Below are positions 10,781 to 22,700 of a DNA stretch of 64,000 bases, piece by piece. The stretch is from Trametes villosa (taxonomy: Eukaryota; Basidiomycota; Agaricomycetes; Polyporales; Polyporaceae), in the NCBI GenBank assembly GCA_002964805.2, contig PUDQ02000085.1:248001-312000 (forward strand), in the 5' to 3' direction. Each line of letters opens with the position of its first letter. Position 1 is the first letter of the stretch. The notes under the pieces were generated by a model. That model did not search any database and was not told the origin of the DNA. It was given only the letters and a program-made list of their open reading frames with translations. Both the position numbers and the translations under genes were made by a program.

Positions 10781-12895
10781 GTGGCCGCCATGGGATCGGT
10801 GGTGAAAGGGAGCAGACGCGGAGGCGCGACCGCAAGCTCGGACGCGATGACAGCCCCGGGCGTCTCCCGGCTTCTTCCCTCCCCCAGCCAATCGACCGGC
10901 CGCGGATCTCGACGCGAGCCTGCGCCTGCCTCTTCGGGCCAGCCCAGTCACCCCGCCCGGCTTCTTGCGCAGAAAGCCTAATCCTGTCTTTCCCCCTCTC
11001 CGCCACAACGACTCACCCCGACTCACCCCCTCCACCCCGTCCGTTCTCGTCTCTTCGCGCGCCCGTAAAATCTCGCACAAATTTCCTGCGCGACCGTACG
11101 ATCTTCACGCGGCGTCAGCCCCGCCGCGCGCGCACCCGAATACAATAAGACGCCCCGTTTACGCGGCCCGCATCCCTGCGGTGTGAACAGATCCGATCAA
11201 AACAGGCAACCGGACCACGCAGCCTCCTTCAGGGAAACAAAAAGCATTCGTCCCGCGCCCCCGCGCCCACCGCCGCCGCGCCCGTCGAAGCACGCCGTCC
11301 GCGTGTCTCGCACGAAGCCTCACAATAAGAATGAATCACGTCCATCTTGTCCTCTTCCCCCCTGACTCCTTCGCCTCCGGCCTCGCACTGCGGCCGTTCT
11401 CTTTTCGCGGCGCAGCAAGCCCCCGCTGCTCCCGAGCGCCGCGCCACCCTGCATGCATCATCCCAGATCTCCGCCCTCCGAATATATATGGTGTCCGGGC
11501 CCACAGCCGCATCCTGAGTCGTTTGACGCGTCCCGACATGGCAGCCCCCCGCGCGTTTCACCGACCCGCGTTCGCCATGCCTACTCGTCATCATCGTTTC
11601 ATCTCCACTCTCCAGGCGCATAATTGCATTCTTCTCACACTCATAACCCACCGCACATCACAGCGGGCACCCCGAGCAATCCTGTGTCCTGTGCCCTGCG
11701 CGCCTCGGCGGTGCGCACGGGTGCAGAACGGATTCAACGGAACGTTCTCTGCGCGGGCACCTCTGTCAACGCCAGCCGCGCGCAGCCAGAGGACGCGCGC
11801 GACGTACCAGGTTGGTCATCGCCTCTCCGGTTGAGTCAAGCTGACGTCCACGGCCTCAAGAGGAACGGAGCAGAAACGTATCCTCGACGCGCCGCACTGC
11901 GCCTGTGTGTTCCGGCGGCGACAAGACGGCCAAGGCCGCCAAACCCTAATTTGCATTGCCGGGCTTTGTCCGCCCGCGCGCCCGGCCCCGCGCGTCCTGG
12001 GGCACGCCGCCGAGCGTCCTTGGATTTTGACAGCACTCGCGGCGACGCGCTATTCATTGTCGGCCACGCGTGCTTGCCTGCTGGCCTGTCAAATATCCGC
12101 ACCGACTGCGCGTGCCTGTTGACGCCGTCCACCACCCGCACAACCAGCGGAACGCGCCGCTAGATGCGCGGCGTGGCGTGGAGGATGCAATCGCAGTGCG
12201 GCCCTGCGCGATGCCCTCGGACTCGTTCGGTGCTCCACCGCGTTGGTTAACACCGCCCGCCTGATTCCGCCGAGGACGTGCCACACTGATACCCTCGGAA
12301 CGAGGACGCAAAGGGGAACACGCTGGTCATGTCGCCGCGTCACATCGAACGCGCCCCGCAGAAGGCAGGTGGTGGCAGTAGGTGTCCAGTGGCGGCGATG
12401 TCGGCGTTCTAGGAGGGAGAACAATGGAACGCGCTCCCCGTTAATCATTGCGATTGCGTGTTTGGTCGCGCCGCAGCCGCCTGGACGTCGAGCAGTCAAT
12501 GCGGCGCGCCGACTTCCAAACTCCTCGGCCTTCTACCGCAAACCGAGGACAGGTGGGGTAGCGCAAGCGACTAGTGGCTTTCTATACGATCATCCTGCTG
12601 GGGGAAGCTCCTTCGACGAGCTAGTACTCAGGCCGACGCGGACCGCCGAGCACGGAGCCGCCGTCGAGGCTTGGAACTCGCATTGGCATTTTGTGTCCGT
12701 GGTGAGAAGGTTCGTGCATGCATGCAATTAACAGGTTCTACAGCGTGTTCTATGCGGTCCGTCAGCGCTCTACATCCAGACACACATAGCCCCAGGCGGA
12801 TGGATGGGAACAACACTCACCACATCTGTCTACATCGTACAGCAGCCTTGTATTTCCGTCCATCCGTTCCGGCACTTCTCCTGCCCCGGGGCGGG
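10781..12895. other. Intergenic region, no gene recognised
   Basis: From the promoter of the F-box-like gene to the 3' end of malic enzyme there is about 2.1 kb of GC-rich sequence whose frames look like noise in all phases. No conserved domain, tRNA or clear transposon end was seen. Confidence 0.4.
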
Positions 12896-15367
12896 CTACG
12901 CGAGCCCCTTCGGGTCGTAGATGTACGTACCGTACACCGGCCTCCACTGCGCCTCCGCGACTTTCGCGCGCACCTCCTCCTTCTTCCAGTCCACGCCCGC
13001 ACTGCCCTCCGCGATCGCCTGCTCGACGACCGCGACGGCGACCTCGTAGTTTACGCCGGGCGCGTCCCCGAAGTCGGGCAGGAGCGCGTCGTCGGGGTCC
13101 TTGAGAGCAGGCGCGAGCGCGGCGAGCCGGCGCGTGCCCGCGATGATCATCGTGTCCGTGAGCGCGCGCGCCTGCGCGAGCATCGCGCCGAAGCCCAGCC
13201 CGGGGTAGATGAGCGCGTCTGCGCACGAGCAGAAGCACAGCGGGCGGGCGCGGGCGGTCAGCAGGCGCGCGGGATCGGGGCGCGGCGGGCGACTCACTGT
13301 TGCATTCTGCCACGCTGCGCGCGCGCGCCGGGGAGAGAAGGACGGCGGGGAGCGAGGAGGGGAGGGGCGACGTAAGCGAGCGTGTCTTCCCCGCGCCGCG
13401 CGCTGCACGCGAAGCACACTTACATGTACTCCTTCCCGCTCGGCAACTTGCACGGGGGAAAGGGGCTGCCCGTCGCGAGGAGCGCCTTCCCGGCCGTCCA
13501 GTCGTTCGCGTCCTGCGGCGTCACCTCGTGCAGCCTGCTCGGGTTCGAGAGCGGGAGGATGATCGGGCGCTCGGTGCCCTTGGCCATCTCGCGCACGACG
13601 TCCTCCGTGAACGCGCCCGCCTGCGTCGAGCAGCCGATCAACACCGTCGGGCGCGCCTTCTTCACGACCTCGAGCAGCCCGATCTCGCCCGCATCGTTGG
13701 TGGGCACGCCCGTCCACTCGCCGTCGGGACGCACGAACTCCTGGAGGCCGTCGCGGATGTTCTCCGCGCCGAGCGCCTGGCGGATAAGCCCGTGCTTGTC
13801 GAGGAGGAAGAACTTGCGGTTTGCCTCGGCGGGGTCGACGCCGTCGATGGCGACCATGCCGTCGCGGAGCTGCCGCGTGATCCCGAGCCCGGCGGAGCCT
13901 GCGCCGTACACGACGAACCGCTGATCAGCGAGCTTCGACTTCGTGACGCCGACGGCGGACATGATGCACGCGAGCGTCACCGCGCCGGTTCCCTGCCTGG
14001 TGAGAGACGGGCGCGTCAGCGGCGGCTAGCCGACGCCAGTGCGTGACGTACACGTCGTCGTTGAAGACTGCGTGCTTGTCGCGGTACTTGTCGAGCAGCC
14101 GCTTCGCGTTCGTCACGCCGAAGTCTTCGAAGTGCAGGAGGCTGTGCGGGTGGTACTTGCGGACCAGTTGTACGAATCTGGAAGTCTCGGTATCTGTGCG
14201 GTCACTATAATCATGGTAATCCGATGCTTACTTGTCGATGAACTTGTCGTACTCCTCGCCGCGAACACGTTTGTGCGGCCAGCCCTGAAAATCAATCCGG
14301 CATTCCAGCCACCGAGTTGACGTCGGGAGGGGGCCGCATAACGTACGACGTAAAGGCGGTCATTCAGCAAGTCATCGTTGTCGGTTCCAACATCCAGGGT
14401 CACGCTCAGGGCCTTGGCCGGATCCACTCCCGCGAGCAGCCTGCAGAGGGGTGAGGAATCGAACAGCACAGGGGGATACTCGGGCTCACGTATAGATGGC
14501 AGACTTGGCGCTCGATATCTGTTAATGCGTGTTAGTGACCGATGCATATCTCGGACCAGACACTACATCCTGACGCTGGAATCGAGGCATTGGACGGTGA
14601 ACAACTTATGCTGCCCCACAGCGTGATAGCACAGTGCTAAATGAGACGCTCTAAATAGCACACAATATGTCTCGCTAGGTAAGTAGATGCAGGCTCTTGC
14701 GAAGAGTATTCCAGGAATTACGACAACACGAGTACTCACCCCGATACCCTATATGCGCGCTCCTACATCAGCCGGAGGCGAAGAGCCAGGGATCGTTGCA
14801 TAATTACCCCCACGCCTTGATCCCCAATGCCTAGTATTTGCTCGGCATCCGAACATACGACGAGGTCTATCTGACGGCCTCTAGTCTGCTCGAGGAAGTC
14901 CTCTTCCATGGAGTCTTGGGTGGGGAACGTGAGGTAAAGGCCCTCACTCCGGCGGAACAGATGCGAATAGTTCGAGATCGCTTCCGCCTGCGCCGCACAC
15001 TAAGATTGAGCTAAATGGATAGAAAGAGAGGCAGCGTACTCGCCTCCGTCGGCGTGTATATGACCGGAATGAGCTCCTTAAGATGCCTGGAGAGGAGCGC
15101 GTAGTAGAGGACCCAGTTCTGGTCCTTGAGGCTCTGCAGGAACGTGTTCTTGCGCAGGGGCTCTTCACGGGCTTCGAGCTGGTCGTATGCCCGGTCGCAC
15201 TGTTCGTCGAGCGTGTTCACTCTGAAGGGTAGACGGCCGGTCAGTCCGAACGCCTTGCGCTCATCGATGGTGAACGCGGTGCCCTTGTTCCAGCGCGGGC
15301 TCGTTAAGATCGCTTCGCCACGCACGGCTACGCGCTGCGTGAGCTGATCGTCGACAACGTGGGTCAT
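12896..15367 (-). CDS. Malic enzyme (NAD(P)-dependent)
   Basis: Oxidatively decarboxylates malate to pyruvate. Many exons reconstruct a full-length enzyme: MTHVVDDQLTQRVAVRG, FGLTGRLPFRVNTLDEQC, KDQNWVLYYALLSRHL and the signature-like VIYTPTEA; then FRRSEGLYLTFPTQD, ILGIGDQGVG, GVDPAKALSVTLDVGTDND, FEDFGVTNAKRLLDKYRD, FNDDVQGTGAVTL, the dinucleotide-binding VVYGAGSAGLGI, and IILPLSNPSRLHEVTPQDA with LLATGSPFPP. The C-terminus reads NNALIYPGLGFGA. The motif VAECNNA is completed by a 17-nt microexon at 13298-13314. The start at 15367 gives no obvious mitochondrial presequence; an in-frame Met lies 150 nt upstream. It is divergent from the RS-rich gene with only 178 nt between starts. Cofactor preference cannot be read off with certainty. 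Confidence 0.93.
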
Positions 15368-15545
15368 GGCGGTCGAGGAGAGAGATAACGTAGACGCGGT
15401 GAATATCGATTTCCAGCAGTGGAGGCTCTCATGTACATGTGCAGATATCAGCTGCTCAAGAGTGTGGGCGCTTCGATTCGAGCGCACTGCGACCTGCCAC
15501 ATTCCAAACATCACCAAACAGGGCTATGCGGACTCGGTGGCGTCG

Positions 15546-17255
15546 ATGAGCCTGTGGTTAGCACAACCGTCCACGAACATGTCCCAGTCGACGCTCTCCT
15601 CCGTCGTCTCCAACCTCGTTAGGGCGCAGATGGGCTCTTCTGTGACCCCCACCGTCCAAGATGACGATCTTGACCGCCATGTAGCAGAACTTATTCTCAA
15701 GGAAGCGAAGCAGAAGGCCGCGCGATATCAACAGGACGGAATCCGTGCATACTTGGCCCGCAAGTGCGTACTCCCTCAGCATGCCGCCAAAGTGTTATGA
15801 CCCACAGGACCCTACAGTATTGACAGCAATGCGCCCAAGACAAACAAACGATTCCTCTCATCCATCATCCGAAACACAGACGACCACAACAAGAGCATCT
15901 TACGCGCCCAAGCGCTCGCCGCGCAGGAGCTGCGGATGGAGCGAGAGGAGCAGGAGCGCAAGGAGCGCAGGGCCCGCGCGGAGGAGGCGGCCGAGGCTGA
16001 GCGGCTCAGGCGGCGGCGGGGCGAGAGCAGCAGGTCGGGCAAGGCCGACCACTGGGACCCAGATCGGCGGAGCGACCGGAAGCGGAGGGAGCGGAGCTGG
16101 GAACGCGACGACCGCGATGATGGTCGGGACAGCAGGTCCGAGAAACGCGAACGTCGACATGCGCATCGCTCGCGCTCGCGCTCGGAGGAGAGGGAGAGCA
16201 GGCGGCATCATCGCTCGAGGCGGGAGCGGAGCTCGCACAGGCACTCACGGCGACATGAGGACGAGGAGGAACGCGAGCATCGAAGACACCGGAGCGATCG
16301 CAAGCGCAGTCGGTCTCCGGATCGCAGCGGCGACGAGGGGAACGACCGACCCGAGAGAAAGAGGCGGGAACGCGATGGAGAACGTTCCCATCGCCGCCGA
16401 CGTGCAAGTCCCACCCCATCCACCTCCCGACGCTCTCCATCTCGCGACACTGACTCCTCGCACCGCCCTTCGAAGCGTCCAGCAGCTTCGCGCACGCCAT
16501 CACGTTCCCGGTCAGACGAAGATGCATCTTCCGAGAAGCCATCTAGCGAGGAGGCGGGTGCGGACGACGCCCTCTCACGCGAAGACCAGCTTCGCGCACA
16601 ACTCAAGCGCAAGGGAAAGTCTCGGGCGGACCGGTCGGCATCTCCTCCCCCAAGGCGCGGTCGTTCTCCATCTCTCGAACGCAGTCGCAGTCGTACACCT
16701 GAGCCGCGCCGCAAGCGGCATCATGCATCTCCTTCCCCCGCACCATCCTCGTCCCGGCGCACACGCAGTCGCTCGCCCCCTCCGAAGCGCGAGCGCACCC
16801 GTAAGTCTTCTCGACGCGGTGCGCCCTCCCATCCCGCCTCGTCCTCTTCCCACACCCTCCGGTCGTCTCGCACGCCGTCGCGCTCCCGGTCGCCGTCCGC
16901 CGGGCCGCCGTCGCCCCCACCCGCGCTGCCGTCGAAGATGGACAAGTACTTCGAGGAGTCGTATGACCCGCGCCTGGACGTCGCGCCGCTCGCCGTGCCG
17001 ACGATACCCGCGACGGGGCTCATCAGCGACGCGGAGTTCGAGGGGTGGGACGCGATGCTGGAGATTATCCGCATGCGCCGGCAGGACAAGGAGGACAAGA
17101 AGGCGTTGGAGCGCTGGGGCGGAGGCAAGGACAAGGATAAGGGGAAAGGCAAGGAGAAGGAGAGGCGCACGGATGGCGAGGTTAGCGCGCTGGATATCGA
17201 GTACAAGAAGCGCGGCGCTGTGCGAGAGTGGGACATGGGCAAGGAGGGATTCTGA
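15546..17255 (+). CDS. Arg/Ser-rich (RS-domain) nuclear protein
   Basis: Two exons (15546-15763 and 15827-17255, intron GTGCGT..GACAG) encode 548 residues. The N-terminus (MSLWLAQPSTNMSQ, then DDLDRHVAELILKEAKQKA and NAPKTNKRFLSSIIRNTDDH) and the C-terminus (KMDKYFEESYDPRLDV, then ATGLISDAEFEGWDAMLEII) look conserved and ordered. The middle of roughly 330 residues is a long run of RS, RD, RE and SR dipeptides with a coiled-coil-like Glu/Arg stretch first. RS domains are typical of pre-mRNA splicing and nuclear-speckle proteins, so a splicing-related role is inferred. I do not recognise a named orthologue. No RRM is visible. Confidence 0.82.
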
Positions 17256-17640
17256 GGGCGCGCACTCGGTATGGGACACTCGTTCACTCACACCTGAATT
17301 TTGACGGATTGTAGTTATGTAGGACATCTTGTATACTAGAGCATCTCGCCTTGCATACCAGCAGGTAATGGCATAGACCACAGTGGCCTGTAGTTAACCC
17401 TGTGCCTTCCCTGGGGAACTTCGAGCGAGTTGGTACGTCCCCTCCGAGACTGCAGGATGCCGTCGGGCGCCGGTACACCCGGCTTCCGCGCCGGGCTTCC
17501 GTCCTGTGAGCCACCCAAGATAGCCTGCTGCGGCCTCAAGCTCTCAGGCCTCGAGCCTCAAGGCCTCACGCGCAACGTGTTCGCCGCGATGCGAACTCTA
17601 GTCCAAGAGCGGCGACCCCCTTCGTATTCTGCTTGAACCC

Positions 17641-17659
17641 ATCCGAAAGTCTTTCGGAT
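17641..17659. repeat. Perfect 19-bp palindrome upstream of the 17731 gene
   Basis: ATCCGAAAG-T-CTTTCGGAT: nine-base arms around one central base, lying 72 nt upstream of the start codon at 17731. The form suits a dimeric transcription-factor site, but the factor is unknown and it could also be chance. Confidence 0.5.
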
Positions 17660-17730
17660 ATCGCCGTCCCTGGCCCAGCCGCCGCCCGGACACACTCTCA
17701 TCTAGCGCTAGACGTACAACACTCGGGCTC

Positions 17731-18750
17731 ATGGCAAGCGTGGAGCGGGAAGTCCAGGGCGTGGAAGAGAAGAAAGCAGAAGACCTTATTCTTCCCGAGC
17801 CGCCAGAGGAGGCCGCGGCATCGCCATCGCGCGCGTCCTCCCTGTCCTACGGAGGTGCTCTCAACGTCATTTATATCTTCGACGCCAGCGACAAGCCAAT
17901 CACCCAGGACGCGAAGGGTGATCTAGAGGACAAACACATTCCTCAGTCGAGCTACAGGACAGGCGCCGACTCCGCGCACTATGCCGAGCCGCAGGAGCCG
18001 CTGGTGGAGGTGCGGAAGTCAACGCGGCTGCAAATCAAGCGGGATCGTAGAGGTGGGTCAGATGTGTGTGCTCTCGGCTTACCATTGCTACCTATAACTG
18101 CTGATACGCCTCGTTCACCCCCAGCTGAGCGCGCCGCCGAGTCGGCTTCGACACCGTCGAGCTCGAGGAGAGCCCCAGCCCCTGTGGGTAGGTCTCTCGA
18201 GAACCCGATTGTGGTCCAGTCGGACTCGGAGGGCGAGTCAGAAGACACCGAAGTGGAGGACGACGCAGCGGTCCCCTACTTAATCCCCCTGTGGGCGTAC
18301 GACGCCAAGGTCCAGCCTCCCGAGAAGCCCGCCGCCCCGCCAGTGGCAGGCCCGTCCAAGGCTGCGCCAGGTACACCAGCTCCTCAGCCGAAAGTGGACG
18401 CCGTAAATGAGAGCTCAGCCGGCGGGGGGGCAGGGGCGAGCCCCCACAAAGCGAGCTTCCCGAAGCACGGAGGGAGCGGAGGGTTGGTGCAGAACAAGAC
18501 GCGCCATGGTCGCCCGCCTGCTGTGAGTAGGTGTGCGTTCTGATGGGGCTGTCATGCGCATTCATCTCTCCGACATGGACGCGGATACGTCCAGCCCCCA
18601 CCACAGCTTGAACGCGCCCTGCCAGGCCTGCGCGCGCGATTCCCCCGAGATCAGGTCAGCGTCGGGTACAACCACTTGACAGGCGGCTTGATCAAGTGGG
18701 GGTTCCGATGTATGGCGTGTCCGGACGCTCCAGTACGTCCTGCACGATGA
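17731..18750 (+). CDS. Disordered acidic protein ending in a Cys-x2-Cys motif
   Basis: Unrecognised. The start MASVEREVQGVEEKKAEDL is followed by low-complexity Pro/Glu/Ser-rich sequence, a basic patch (RKSTRLQIKRDRR), and an acidic motif PIVVQSDSEGESEDTEVEDD that resembles a SUMO-interacting motif with flanking acidic residues. An intron at 18533-18594 (GTGAGT..TCCAG) joins an exon reading LERALPGLRARF, then WGFRCMACPD, with the stop at 18748-18750. A further 72-nt segment at 18053-18124 may be an in-frame intron. The W-x3-C-x2-C ending resembles the first half of the zinc finger in the gene at 38816, suggesting a related architecture whose second half is missing or not found here. A nuclear role is only a guess. 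Confidence 0.5.
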
Positions 18751-19784
18751 CCCTCAGGGTGTGTGCCAACGGACTGACCTTGATGACGTTGCTCTGTCCT
18801 AGCTTATAACTGGTGGAAATGCCGGTATATGCTTGTCCAATATCATCCATCATCTCGAAGGTGCCAAACACGGCAACGAACAGTGGTGGAGGCAAGCCCG
18901 TGAAGAGGGCAGGTAGCCCACCATGAAGAGGGTCGATTGTTGACCCCCTCCGTACGCGAGGTCGCTGGTGGATATCGGGTCCCGCAAGGGGGACGAAGGG
19001 TTTGTGTAATCTAGACTGCGCAGTTTGTCCTAATATCATGCGCATTCGATGGACTCACGTGTCGCGCTTCGTTGTACAATAGCCTATACCACAACCGTTT
19101 GTGGGTGCGTCTGTACGACCGTGTATGCCGCGTGGAGGCCCCGTTACGTCCACCCTCCGCGTACACATGACAAATGGCGCGACGCAACAAACGGAGATTA
19201 AGCCTATGTGAACTTATGCGGGGCCGGTTGGAGACTACCGCCGCCGGGACGAAAGCAACAAGGACACGAGCCAGAACATGCGCCCTGTGTTTTTGGCAGC
19301 CCTTTCATTGACAGCTTCCCAGAAGGATCTGCACGTCGTAGTCACGCAAGCTCGTGCTTTCCCGTAGCTGTGGGAGTCGCGATAGTACTTCGCCGAGGGG
19401 ATCACCTCCTCGCTGATAGGCTCACGACAGCCCGAGGTTCTTGAATCCGCCAATATAGGTGGCAGCCTATGCCGATGGGGCCACGGGCCCCGCTAAGTAC
19501 TAAGACTGACCCGAACGGGCGTGTATGCTTGGAGTGCTCGTTCCTGGGCTTGTGCATGACATCACGGCGAGCGGCTCAGCAAATCCCTTGCTCGTCAGAG
19601 CAAGGCTCTCAACCCTCATTCGCGGTGCATCAAACTCTGCACCGCGTCAAAATAGAGTTGACGAGCAAGGATCAGCGCCGGGCCCCAGCAGGCGCACTTC
19701 GAGTGATCCAAGTACCAGTCCTAGCATTCTACAGATTTCAATATACCTTCGACAAAACCTATATCCCCTGGTCTAACTCTCCAT
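18751..19784. other. Intergenic region with one structured inverted repeat
   Basis: Between the disordered-protein gene and the karyopherin gene I find no convincing coding exon. The notable content is the nested inverted repeat at 19586-19670, listed separately. Confidence 0.4.
19586..19670. repeat. Nested inverted repeat, three-stem fold
   Basis: Outer arms CCTTGCTCGTCA (19586-19597) and TGACGAGCAAGG (19659-19670) are perfectly complementary over 12 bp. Inside them lie two hairpins: AGAGC-AAG-GCTCT directly after the left arm, and CGCGGTGCA (19621-19629) with TGCACCGCG (19638-19646), nine perfect base pairs around an 8-nt loop. Together they form a three-way junction. It could be a folded RNA, a terminator-like 3' element, or a relic of a small transposon. 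It lies about 115 nt downstream of the karyopherin stop codon. Confidence 0.6.
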
Positions 19785-22700
19785 CTACTGCGCGCTCACC
19801 GCCTTCTGTACAACCACGACCTCCTCCGGGTTCAGCTGCTCGACCACCGCGGAGAAGTTGCCCGTATTCCGGGCGGCACACTCCTTGAGGAAGCCCAGCA
19901 GATGCGCCTGCACATCGCGAACATCAGCACAACCACCCTCGGCGAAACGAGCGACTGCGATACGACGCACCTGCATGTCCATCGTCGACACAGGGTCGTT
20001 CTTCAGGTCCTCGTCGTCGTTCTCCTCGAGCGCGTCGTCGTTGTCGAACGCCATCCCGCGCGGGCCGAGCATGTCGGATAGGAACGCAAACTCGTCTGCC
20101 TTAAAGCCCTGGTTCAGCTTCTCCTCCTCCGTCCACTCATCGTCCTGCGCAAGGGTAAGTCATTCAGCGCCTATGAAGTTGATGGCATACAAAACGTACC
20201 CCGTCGTCAGAATCAAGCTCAGCGATGTCCGCTGCGTTGAAGCCCATCGAGGCCGCCTCACCGCCGGACTGCAGCTCGTGCACGAGCAGCTTGAGCGCCT
20301 TCACGGGGAACGGCACCGACGTGAACTCCGTAGGAGCTGCAAAGCGAATCAGCGCATGTCAGTCTCGATATCTCCCTTCAGACACAATCCGGCCCTGGAG
20401 CCGCTCAGCGTACTTTGCTTCGTCCTCGAGCGCGTCATGATCACTGCGTGCGCACGCCCGCTCAGCGCCTCCCGCCCCAAATAGCCACACGGGCAAGCAA
20501 AAGAGACTCACCGTTCTTAGTCTCTGGCTTCACGACGATGTCGCCCTTGACGGTGAGCTGCTGCAGGCTCGGGCGCGCGCTCGCGAAGAGCGAGGAGAGC
20601 GCGAGCGCGGAGATGCGCGTCGGCCAGAAGCCCTGGAACGTCTCCGCGTTCTCGCACCATGTCTGGATGAGGATGTCGAGCCCGGAGCGGCCGGACACGG
20701 TCGTGCCCTCCAGCAGCGTGAGCACGGTGTCGCGCTGGTTGTGGATCAGGAAGGCGAAGGGGATGATCAAGCTCTGTTGCGAGGTCGTCAATACAACGCT
20801 ATAGCTATTAGGACTGTCAGACGTACCTGCAGGAACGTCGCCGTCTTCGCCGTCAGCATGCGCGTCACCATCGCTTGGAGGAGCTGAGGCAAGACAGGCA
20901 GCACCGACTCCCCTGCGCGGCGCAGGAGATGAATGATGAGGTCGCCGATAACGAGCCCGCCGGACTCGTCCTCGCTCTGTAGCTGCTTCGCTATCACGGC
21001 GAGGACACCGTCAAGCCCCGACTGGCCGGAAGCGGGATCCGACCATGAGATGAGCTGGTTCACGTCCTTGCGGATGAGCAGCGTCAGGCACGCGATGCCG
21101 TTCTGTAAACGAAGTCATGTCACTGAGTGTAAGTCGATCAGAGAATTTGGGCAGAGGCCACACCTGAATGACATCACGATCCTCTGTTGCGCGAAGACAC
21201 GTGAAGAGGCTGGGTGCGAGCATCGCAAAGAAGCCGTCCCCAAGCCCACCCTCCGGGGCGCCGCTGGCCAGACTGCTCACGAGCTCAATGGCGGCGCTCG
21301 CGATCCACGAGTCGACCGCAGTCGAGGTCATGATCGCGTTGCAGAGCGTCGGCAGCGCCTGTCGCACGACGGTCTGGTACACCCCAGGTGCTGGTGACGA
21401 GGCGAGCGACTCGAGCACGTCGGTGAGGATCGAGATGAAGATGGGGTCTGTGAGGGAAGAGGTAAATCACGGCGGTACGCAGAGGTAGGAGGAGAGGAGC
21501 CGACCTTTGTTGTTCTTCATCCAGACGTCAAGAACAGCCACGACGAGCGAGCGCGCAAGATCCTCCGTGATCCACTTGCCCTCGTCAATTTGAACGACGA
21601 CCGCAAGCGTCTCGAGAACAAGGGTCAGAGTGTCTTCCGACGTCGCAGGGAGGAAGGGCCCGATGTCCTTGGCGATACGAGGGGCCATAGTCACTGCGAC
21701 CGCGTCGTCGATGTTCTGGCAGAAGCTGGGAAAGGAAGTTTAGGTCTTTGGCACAGCATACAGGAAGAAAGCGGCATACTTATGGATAGCCTTGACGGCG
21801 GAGACCTTGACCGGGATACCCGCCTCCGCCGCCTCCAGCACCTGCACGGCAGCATCGAGGTACTGGCCAGCCAGCTGCCCTGGAAGGAGTTTAGCGTATT
21901 GGCTCGCGAACACGAACGCACGGCCCTGCAGGAACGGGAATTCTGCCATACAACTACGTCAGTTCTTCCCTTTCGGCAATCATAGTGGGAAGGCACATAC
22001 GGGAGAGGACGAGGAAGTTAGGGATGACGTTAGTGAGCAGCGACTCGATATCGATGGGCTTCGCGCGCCCGGAATCGCGCTCGTCGTCAATGACGTCCAG
22101 CACGTCCTCCGATTGCGAACCAATAGCCGCGAGCGAGGCTTCAAGCGCGCGCCACCTACGAGGAAATGTCAGTACCATGGTAGTAAAGGGCATCAATGAC
22201 CTTACCAATCCTGGCCTCCCGCATTCCGTGCTTGTTCGGACTCGACGACGACGCGGTGGATGGTGGACTGGAAGGTCGTCACAGCGGGAACTGGTGAGCG
22301 CTCGACAAGAACCTGAGGCGGGTACGTCAACCACGCTGTACAACGGGAACGAAAGAGAGAGCGTACAGCCAGGAGGTCGAAACCCGCCATGCGGACGCTG
22401 TAGGAGAGGGTATCGTCGGATTCTTGGGCGACGAACGCGTTGGCGTTGTTGGCCCATTCTTCTTCCTATTTTGCTGTTAAGCTGCGGCCATAAAGTACTC
22501 AGTCGTATATTGAACTCACGTCGTCGATCGTCATCTGCACCCAGCTGAACACGCCGCTGATGAGTCCATTCAGGTTCTCACCCGCAAACCAGTCCTTTGC
22601 CTTCCCCGAACGCGCGACGTTCGCAATGAAGTCAAGCATGGGGCATACAAGCTGTGTGAGCTCGATCGTTTCGTCCTCACTCGAATGAGGCACAGACCCC

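Noticed and set aside
9383..10981. A 532-codon plus-strand frame opposite the F-box-like gene
   Set aside because: It is the antisense shadow of the F-box-like/LRR gene, with Arg/Glu/Val-rich composition and no domain, while the minus strand shows a clear F-box-like motif and LRRs.
11000..12800. Several long open frames in a GC-rich stretch, up to 179 codons
   Set aside because: All are Arg/Ala/Pro-rich in every phase, lack domains, and have no splice-supported extension; they look like the result of GC-rich sequence having few stop codons.
12671..14046. Long plus-strand frames across the malic enzyme gene
   Set aside because: The minus-strand translation matches malic enzyme over its whole length; the plus-strand frames are shadows.
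15745..17304. A 519-codon frame overlapping the RS-rich gene
   Set aside because: It is a shifted reading of the RS-repeat DNA; the other frame continues the conserved N- and C-terminal segments across a standard intron.
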